From contig JBEKNT010000011.1 in NCBI GenBank assembly GCA_049522565.1, forward strand, positions 1 to 39,785: a stretch of 39,785 bases of DNA. Direction: 5' to 3'. A model generated the notes under the pieces. The model ran no database searches. It was not told the DNA's origin and worked only from the letters and a program-made list of their open reading frames with translations. This stretch comes from JASHVB01 sp049522565. GTDB taxonomy: Bacteria; Pseudomonadota; Alphaproteobacteria; Acetobacterales; Acetobacteraceae. This document shows positions 34,878 to 39,785 of the stretch, piece after piece; positions within the stretch are counted from its first letter, which is position 1, and every line of letters starts with the position of its first letter. The position numbers were made by a program, and so were the translations under genes.

Positions 34878-34926
34878 GCACGCCTCCCCGGAGTTGGCCG
34901 CCGCGCGGCACGGTCTTGTTGCTGCC

Positions 34927-34955
34927 ACTATACGATGCGGTGGCGACGGACAAGA
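34927..34955 (-). promoter_or_regulatory. Predicted promoter for the ABC transporter gene set
   Basis: On the minus strand, TCTTGT (34955-34950), a 17-bp spacer, then TATAGT (34932-34927). Transcription would start near 34920, about 43 nt before the GTG. The -10 is good, the -35 weak. Confidence 0.4.
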
Positions 34956-35052
34956 AGGCGTGGCGAAGCACAGGACGGCGCGCCGCGGTATGGCAGCAGG
35001 CGCACGGCGCCGGTATGGTCCGCCCGCAGAAAATCACTCAGGGAACCAGATC

Positions 35053-35769
35053 ATGCGCCCATCCGGCCGCGCCGCCGACGCTCTGCGCAGCGTATCGCTG
35101 ACGCCAGGTTTTGCCCGGCATGCGGAAGGCTCGTGCCTCGTTCGCATGGGCGATACCGAGGTGTTGTGCGCCGCCAGCGTCGAGGGCCGGGTGCCGCCGT
35201 TCCTGCGAGGCTCGGGCCAAGGCTGGGTCACCGCGGAATACGGCATGCTGCCGCGCGCCACCCATACGCGCGGCGATCGCGAGGCAGCGCGAGGTAAGCA
35301 GTCCGGCCGTACGCAGGAGATCCAGCGGCTGATCGGCCGCGCCCTGCGCGCGGTGGTGGACCGCGCGGCCATGGGCGAGATGACCATCACTCTGGATTGC
35401 GACGTGCTGAACGCCGATGGCGGCACGCGCTGCGCCGCGATCACCGGCGCCTGGGTCGCGCTGGCACTGGCATGCCACCATTTGCAAAAGATGAAGGTGA
35501 TGGCGCGTTCGCCGTTGACCGGCCAGGTGGCGGCGGTGTCCTGTGGGCTGGTGGCCGGCGAGGCGGCACTGGACCTGGACTACCAGGAAGATTCGACCGC
35601 GGACGCGGATGCCAACTTCGTGCTCACCGACGGCGGCGGCCTGGTGGAGCTGCAAGCCACCGCGGAACGCGCGCCATTCACCGAGGCGCAACTCCTGGTC
35701 CTGCTGGGGTTGGCGCGAAAGGGCACGGGCGAACTGTTCGCGGCCCAGCGGGAGGCCGCGGGAGCCTGA
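35053..35769 (+). CDS. rph: Ribonuclease PH
   Basis: A phosphate-dependent 3' exoribonuclease that trims tRNA precursors; cytosolic hexamer. The 238-aa protein shows MRPSGRAADALRSVSLTPGF (conserved RPxGR), CAASVEGRVPPFLRGSGQGW, VTAEYGMLPRATHTRGDREA, RTQEIQRLIGRALRAVVD (the RxQEIxRLIGR signature), TITLDCDVLNADGGTRCAAI (active-site Asp residues and phosphate-binding TRCAAI) and DLDYQEDSTADADANFVLTD. ATG 35053 has AGGGA upstream. It overlaps rdgB by one base (TGATG), the conserved alphaproteobacterial rph-rdgB pair. Divergent from the ABC set. Confidence 0.96.
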   Translation: MRPSGRAADALRSVSLTPGFARHAEGSCLVRMGDTEVLCAASVEGRVPPFLRGSGQGWVTAEYGMLPRATHTRGDREAARGKQSGRTQEIQRLIGRALRAVVDRAAMGEMTITLDCDVLNADGGTRCAAITGAWVALALACHHLQKMKVMARSPLTGQVAAVSCGLVAGEAALDLDYQEDSTADADANFVLTDGGGLVELQATAERAPFTEAQLLVLLGLARKGTGELFAAQREAAGA

Positions 35770-36383
35770 TGACGCGCAAGTTGACGGCTGGCGGCAAGTT
35801 GGTCGTCGCCACGCACAATCCGGGCAAGCTGCGGGAGATCGCCGACCTGCTGCGGCCGTACGCGATCGAGGCGGTGTCCGCCGGCGCGCTCGGCCTGCCC
35901 GAACCGGAGGAGACCGCGCCGGACTTCGTTGGCAACGCACGCATCAAAGCGATGGCGGCAGCCATGGCGAGCGGATTGCCGGCGCTGGCGGACGATTCCG
36001 GCTTCTGCGTCGCGGCGCTGGAGGGCGCGCCGGGTGTGCACTCGGCGCGCTGGGCCGGGCCAGACAGGGATTTTGCCATTGCCATGGCGCGGGTGCACGA
36101 GCAGATGGGCGTTGGCGCGGAGCGGCGCGCGTGGTTCGTAGCGGGGTTGTGCCTCGCCTGGCCGGACGGGCACACCGAGACGTTAGTCGGCCGGGTCGAT
36201 GGCGAGGCGGTGTGGCCTCCGCGCGGCGAGCGGGGTTTCGGCTACGACCCGATGTTCCTGCCGCGCGGCGGCACGCTGACCTTTGGCGAGATGGAGCCCG
36301 GGCAGAAACATGCGGTCAGCCACCGGGCACGCGCGTTCGCCCAGCTTATGGCGGCGTGCTTCGTCGACCTCTCCCGCGCATAG
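35769..36383 (+). CDS. rdgB: dITP/XTP pyrophosphatase (RdgB/HAM1)
   Basis: Removes non-canonical purine triphosphates (dITP, XTP) from the nucleotide pool. The 204-aa protein has LVVATHNPGKLREIADLL (family TxNxxK), APDFVGNARIKAMAAAMASG, PALADDSGFCVAALEGAPGV with catalytic Asp pair, HSARWAGP, and GFGYDPMFLPRGGTLTFGEM then KHAVSHRARAF. The final residues (DLSRA) and the TAG stop are encoded by the palindromic repeat that begins at 36367; the stop lies in its loop, so the repeat has replaced or extended the original end. Cotranscribed with rph. Confidence 0.95.
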   Translation: MTRKLTAGGKLVVATHNPGKLREIADLLRPYAIEAVSAGALGLPEPEETAPDFVGNARIKAMAAAMASGLPALADDSGFCVAALEGAPGVHSARWAGPDRDFAIAMARVHEQMGVGAERRAWFVAGLCLAWPDGHTETLVGRVDGEAVWPPRGERGFGYDPMFLPRGGTLTFGEMEPGQKHAVSHRARAFAQLMAACFVDLSRA

Positions 36384-36557
36384 CGCGGGAGAGGTCGAGG
36401 CGCGAGAGCGCCGAGGGTGAGGGTGCCGCGGTCAGACTCGATCTTGCAGCACACCGCCCGACAGTTTGGCTATGGGGCGACCCGATCACCCTCACCCGCC
36501 GCTTCGCGGCGCGTCGATCCGCTTCGCGGCTCAACCCCGCCGCAGGCGGGAGAGGTT
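36367..36557. repeat. Composite palindromic repeat (REP/BIME-like), copy 2
   Basis: Starts with ACCTCTCCCGCGC (36367-36379), a 3-nt loop, GCGCGGGAGAGGT (36383-36395), then GGCGCG-AGA-GCGCC and GAGGGTGAGGGTG. After a spacer that shares the phrase CTCGATCTTGCA with the 39.6-kb copy, the inverted half follows: CACCCTCACCCGCCGC to GGCGGGAGAGGTTTT (36487-36557). It lies between convergent rdgB and the VWA gene and can end transcription from both sides. Confidence 0.8.
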
Positions 36558-36567
36558 TTCTTGCGGT

Positions 36568-37185
36568 TCAGACCGTGGGCGCGTTGGTCTCGCGCGCCAG
36601 CTTCTGCTTCATCGCCGCCGCGAAATCCGGGTAATCGGCGCACACCACGGCAAACGCGCCCGGCCCGCCGATCACGTCCCGCGTGTAGGATTCCAGCAAA
36701 TCCGGCTCCTCATGCAGGATGCATAGCCCGTTGATGGTGATATTGGCCGAGGCCATGCGATCGCGGATCGGGCCGGGCGCGATCCCCTGGTTGGAACGGC
36801 CGTCGCCGACCACGTCCACCACGCTGCGCGCCGGGTTCGCGGGAACCCGACCGAGCAGGGTGAGCGCGCCCAGGAGCGCTTCGCCGATGGCGGTCTGTCC
36901 GGCCGGGACCGTGCGCGGCATGTTTTCCACCGCAGTGGCAAACGTCTCCGCGTCGGCGGCACTGCCGATACGGGTCCAGTCGGCGATTACCTCCTGGGCG
37001 CCGGTCCCCGACCACAGCAGCAGGCAGCAATAGCTGGCCTTGGCCGGACCGCCGGTCAGGCCGGCGATCACGACCGGGTCGCGCAATGCGGCCGCCATGC
37101 CGCCCGCGATCAGGCCGAACTCGTCATACGTCACGCTGGCCGAGCCATCGACCGCCAGCACCAGGGCAAGATCCACGGTATCCAT
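36568..37185 (-). CDS. DUF1194 (von Willebrand factor A-like) protein
   Basis: A 205-aa single-domain VWA-type protein. Near the N-terminus VDLALVLAVDGSASVTYDEF carries the MIDAS D-x-S-x-S (DGSAS); the distal Thr and Asp positions plausibly fall in AGQTAIGEALLGAL and VVDVVGDGRSNQGI. No signal peptide from ATG 37185, so it appears cytosolic here although some DUF1194 members are exported; a start further upstream is not available. Function unknown; VWA domains mediate metal-dependent protein contacts. It is divergent from the CoA-transferase gene (100 bp). Confidence 0.87.
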   Translation of the reverse strand: MDTVDLALVLAVDGSASVTYDEFGLIAGGMAAALRDPVVIAGLTGGPAKASYCCLLLWSGTGAQEVIADWTRIGSAADAETFATAVENMPRTVPAGQTAIGEALLGALTLLGRVPANPARSVVDVVGDGRSNQGIAPGPIRDRMASANITINGLCILHEEPDLLESYTRDVIGGPGAFAVVCADYPDFAAAMKQKLARETNAPTV

Positions 37186-37285
37186 GGCGGCCGATTGAAC
37201 CCCAATCGCACCTCACGCGCACGCGCACTCTTGAGCGGGGGGAAAATGCGGCGGAGTATCGGCCCCGGACGGAGGAGAAACCAGA

Positions 37286-38503
37286 ATGCCGGAGAGCCCT
37301 GCCGATAGGTCCATGCTGGCCCAGACCCAGAGCCGCATGCCGCTGAACGGCCTGAAAGTGCTGGACCTGACCTTGGCGCGGGCGGGCCCCACCTGCGTGC
37401 GGCACCTGGCGGACTGGGGCGCCGATGTCATCAAGATCGAGCCGCCCGCCACCGACGGCGAGGATGTCGCCGGCAACCGGCACGGCTTCGACTTCCAGAA
37501 CCTGCACCGCAACAAGCGCGCGATGACACTGAACCTGAAGTCGCCCGAGGGCCACGCGGCGTTCATGCGGCTGGTGGAGGGGGCAGATATCATCGTCGAG
37601 AACATGCGCGCCCAGGTGAAGCACCGGCTGAAGGTGTCGTACGATGACGTGAAGGTGGTAAACCCGCGCATCGTTTATGGCAGCATCAGCGGGTTCGGCC
37701 AGACCGGGCCGTATGGCCATCGCGCCGGCGTGGATCAGATCGCGCAAGGCATGGGCGGCCTGATGTCGATCACCGGCCTGCCCGGCCAGGGGCCGGTGCG
37801 CGTCGGCATCCCGATCGACGACCTCACCGCGGGCAACCTGCTGGCGCTCGGCATCATGATGGCGATCTTCGATCGCGAGCGCACCGGCGTCGGCCGCTGG
37901 GTCACCACATCGCTGCTGGAAGCGCAGATCTTCATGCTGGACTTCCAGGCCTCGCGCTGGCTGATCGCCAAGGAGGTCGCGCCGCAGGCCGGCAACGACC
38001 ATCCGACCGGCATTCCCACCGGCGTGTTTCCGACCAGCGACGGCCACATCAACATCGCCGCCAGCTCGAGCAGGGTGTTCGGGCGGTTCTGCGACGCAAT
38101 CGGCCAGCCCGACTGGAAGAACAAGCCGGAGTGGAAGGACCAGAAGGCGCGCAGCGCCCGGCGTAAGGAGATCAACGCGGCAATCGGCGAGATCACGCGG
38201 ACGAAACCGTCCGAACACTGGATCGAGTTGCTGGAAGGTGCGGGCGTGCCGTGCGGGCCGATCTACTCGATCGACCAGGTGTTCGCCGATCCGCAGGTCC
38301 AGCATCTGCAAATGGCGACACCGATGCATAGTCCGGTGGTCGGCGATGTGGAGGTGGTGGCCTCGGCGATCAGCATGACCGGGTTCTCCAAGGCGATCCG
38401 CCTGCCGACGCCGGAAATGAGTTCCAGCACTGACGAAGTGCTGGCTTCGGTGGGTTACAGCGCTGATGAGATTGCCGAGATGCGCAAGAAGGGAGCGATT
38501 TGA
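37286..38503 (+). CDS. CaiB/BaiF (class III) CoA-transferase
   Basis: A 405-aa enzyme that moves CoA between acyl donors and acceptors. ATG 37286 has GGAGGAG nine bases before it. Landmarks: LNGLKVLDLTLARAGPTCVR, LADWGADVIKIEPP, GFDFQNLHRNKRAMTLNLKS, RIVYGSISGFGQTGPYGHR, GGLMSITGLPGQGPVRVGIP, SLLEAQIFMLDFQASRW and GIPTGVFPTSDGHINIAASS. At the place where formyl-CoA transferase has its nucleophilic Asp (Asp169) this protein shows Glu212 in LLEAQ, by eye alignment, as in several other family members. It is closely related to the pseudogene at 13350-14484. The crotonase gene follows after one base, so both likely act on the same acyl-CoA. Confidence 0.92.
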   Translation: MPESPADRSMLAQTQSRMPLNGLKVLDLTLARAGPTCVRHLADWGADVIKIEPPATDGEDVAGNRHGFDFQNLHRNKRAMTLNLKSPEGHAAFMRLVEGADIIVENMRAQVKHRLKVSYDDVKVVNPRIVYGSISGFGQTGPYGHRAGVDQIAQGMGGLMSITGLPGQGPVRVGIPIDDLTAGNLLALGIMMAIFDRERTGVGRWVTTSLLEAQIFMLDFQASRWLIAKEVAPQAGNDHPTGIPTGVFPTSDGHINIAASSSRVFGRFCDAIGQPDWKNKPEWKDQKARSARRKEINAAIGEITRTKPSEHWIELLEGAGVPCGPIYSIDQVFADPQVQHLQMATPMHSPVVGDVEVVASAISMTGFSKAIRLPTPEMSSSTDEVLASVGYSADEIAEMRKKGAI

Positions 38504-38504
38504 G

Positions 38505-39329
38505 ATGAACGACATGCCAGGTGGCGGCATCACCCGCGAATACGCCGGGGGGAAAATGCTGGCGGCCAAGGATGAGGGCGTCGGGTTGATCACCTTCAAC
38601 CAGCCGGAGAAGCGCAATGCCATGTCACTCGAGATGTGGACCGGGCTGGGCGAGATCCTCGACGAGTTCCGCGAGGACGACTCGGTGCGGGTGGTGATCC
38701 TGAGTGGCGCGGGCAACAAGGCGTTCGTCTCGGGCGCGGATATCAGCCAGTTCGAGAAGAACCGGTCGGACGCCAATGCGCAGCAGGAATATGACCGGCT
38801 GGCCGGGGTCGGGCGCGCGAAATACGCCAGCTTTCCCAAGCCGATCATTGCGCGCATCCGCGGCTTCTGCCTGGGCGGCGGTCTGGCGATCGCGATGCAG
38901 GCCGATCTGCGCATCGCCGCGGTGGATAGCCAGTTCGGCATTCCCGCGGCGAAGCTGTCGATCGCCTATGCCCCGGCATCGGTGAAGCGGCTGATCGACC
39001 TGGTGGGCCCGGCGCATGCGCGGATGATTCTCTACACCGCGCGGCGCATCGATGCGGTCGAGGCGGAACGCATCGGCCTGATCAACAAGATGGTCGAGGA
39101 TGAGGCCCTGAATGAGTACGTCCTCGACGTGGCTCGCACCATCGCCGACAACGCGCCGCTGTCGGTGGCTGCGTCCAAGCTGACGATCAACGAGATGCTG
39201 AAGGACGAAAGCAAGCGCGATACTGCCGCGATGGCGCGGATGATGGAGGTCTGCTTCAACAGTGCGGACTATAAGGAGGGACGGACGGCCTTCATGGAAA
39301 AGCGCGCGCCACGGTGGCAAGGGCGGTAG
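38505..39329 (+). CDS. Enoyl-CoA hydratase/isomerase family protein (crotonase)
   Basis: A 274-aa crotonase-fold enzyme acting on an acyl-CoA. Seen: GLITFNQPEKRNAMSLEMWT, the first oxyanion-hole strand NKAFVSGADISQFEK, and GFCLGGGLAIAMQADLRIA with the second oxyanion-hole Gly (124-126). The two catalytic Glu residues of true enoyl-CoA hydratases appear replaced: Ala128 where hydratase has Glu in GGCE, and Ala148 in FGIPAAKLSI where it has P-E. It may therefore be an isomerase, hydrolase or other crotonase rather than a hydratase. ATG 38505 follows the CoA-transferase stop by one base with GGGAG upstream. Confidence 0.9.
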   Translation: MNDMPGGGITREYAGGKMLAAKDEGVGLITFNQPEKRNAMSLEMWTGLGEILDEFREDDSVRVVILSGAGNKAFVSGADISQFEKNRSDANAQQEYDRLAGVGRAKYASFPKPIIARIRGFCLGGGLAIAMQADLRIAAVDSQFGIPAAKLSIAYAPASVKRLIDLVGPAHARMILYTARRIDAVEAERIGLINKMVEDEALNEYVLDVARTIADNAPLSVAASKLTINEMLKDESKRDTAAMARMMEVCFNSADYKEGRTAFMEKRAPRWQGR

Positions 39330-39708
39330 TCGAAAAAACCTCTCCCGCGCTGCGGAGAGACGCCCCGCATCGGCCGGCTCGATGCGCCACCGGAGACGAA
39401 ACGGCGGAGACGTCGCGACTGCCGTGCCAACCCGTCATGCCGGCGTAGGCCGGCATCCACGACTGTGCCGCACCCACAAAGGAAAGGCGTGGATGCCGAC
39501 CTTCGTCGGCATGACGGGGGGGCGCCGGCGGGGAGTTTTCATAGCAGGTCGAGTTGCGCAGCATCGAGGGGGAGGGTGATCGGGTCAGCACGCTACACCT
39601 TGCTTCGATCTTGCACCGCAGGCGAGCGAGCAAGCAAGGGCACTGTGCCGACCGCAACACTCTCACCCGGCGCTACGCGCCGACCTCTCCCGCCGGAGGC
39701 GGGAGAGG
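39330..39708. other. Repeat-filled intergenic region
   Basis: About 380 bp with no gene: an imperfect REP-type hairpin at 39342-39360 (CTCTCC...GGAGAG), a long palindromic repeat at 39431-39517, and a composite REP copy at about 39570-39709. No protein-like frame with a ribosome site. Confidence 0.7.
39431..39517. repeat. Long palindromic repeat, GGCATCCACG family
   Basis: Left arm (39431-39461) reads CCCGTCATGCCGGC then GGCCGGCATCCACG; right arm (39488-39517) reads CGTGGATGCCGAC then GTCGGCATGACGGG. The arms pair over about 30 bp with 26 bp between, and each arm contains its own small hairpin. A diverged copy is at 27856-27904. Such units are dispersed widely in related genomes (general recall). 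Confidence 0.75.
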
Positions 39709-39709
39709 T
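39570..39709. repeat. Composite palindromic repeat (REP/BIME-like), copy 3
   Basis: Begins with a degenerate GAGGGGGAGGGTG, a spacer with the shared phrase TTCGATCTTGCA, then CTCTCACCCGGCGC/GCGCC and the hairpin ACCTCTCCCGCC/GGCGGGAGAGGT (39683-39694 with 39698-39709). It ends at the stop codon of the next, leftward gene. Confidence 0.7.
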
Positions 39710-39785
39710 TACCCGCCCGCCGGCCTCCGCCCCGTCAGGTCGTCCCCGGCGTCGCGCGGCATCAGCAGGGCGATCGGCGCGGCGA
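39709..39785 (-). CDS. Partial CDS, C-terminus, possibly short-chain dehydrogenase
   Basis: The 3' end of a leftward gene cut by the window edge; 24 residues end in AAPIALLMPRDAGDDLTGRR PAGG and TAA at 39711-39709. The pattern 'P-x-x-L-L-x-x-D-A-x-x-x-x-T-G-R-R' is like the C-terminal helix and strand of SDR oxidoreductases. Too short for a firm call. Confidence 0.4.
   Translation of the reverse strand, partial: AAPIALLMPRDAGDDLTGRRPAGG

Overview
The window is GC-rich bacterial chromosome that looks alphaproteobacterial, most likely Rhodospirillales/Acetobacteraceae. The main evidence is a divergent ppsR/hemE pair flanked by leuS-lptE-holA on one side and hemE-hemH-hemJ-rho on the other, plus a DUF3576 lipoprotein, a Psd/PssA pair and abundant GC-rich palindromic repeats at gene ends. 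Family assignments rest on motifs read by eye; no database search was run.

Layout. 1-650: an IS21-family end (with a decayed IstA N-terminus and about five subterminal repeats) abutting an IS1380-type end fragment. 766-4012: phospholipid synthesis (pssA, psd), a conserved hypothetical gene, and an anchored LysM protein whose 3' end overlaps that gene. 4629-6460: cytochrome b561, cytochrome c' and a LOG-family nucleotide hydrolase. 7063-7645: two small hypothetical genes. 7781-9449: a full-length IS1380-family element with a frameshifted transposase. 9549-11809: DUF3576 lipoprotein, a small secreted protein, a ThiE/TenI-like protein and divergent YggS. 11862-14484: 3-oxoacid CoA-transferase subunits and a broken CaiB-type CoA-transferase. 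14491-19586: holA, lptE, leuS, ppsR, all leftward. 19587-19866: candidate chromosomal origin. 19867-23976: hemE, hemH, hemJ, rho, all rightward. 24020-27759: LLM oxidoreductase, ahcY, and a divergent periplasmic beta-propeller protein. 27943-34877: a leftward gene set of two amidohydrolases and a complete branched-chain-amino-acid-type ABC transporter. 35053-39329: rph-rdgB, a VWA (DUF1194) protein, CaiB-type CoA-transferase and a crotonase. 39709-39785: the cut-off 3' end of another gene.

Most noteworthy. The ppsR/hemE gap matches the location of oriC in Caulobacter and Rickettsia, carries DnaA-box-like sites and an AT-rich stretch, and is where transcription diverges. The conserved ori-proximal block is rearranged: mnmE/mnmG/rsmG/parA/parB are not next to rho or holA, and holA instead abuts a 5'-truncated CoA-transferase pseudogene. 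The rho leader can fold into a closed multi-hairpin structure behind a good sigma70-type promoter. The seven-gene transporter/amidohydrolase set looks like an uptake-and-degradation module for an unknown organic acid or amide. A composite palindromic repeat recurs at several gene ends and in one case supplies the stop codon of rdgB.
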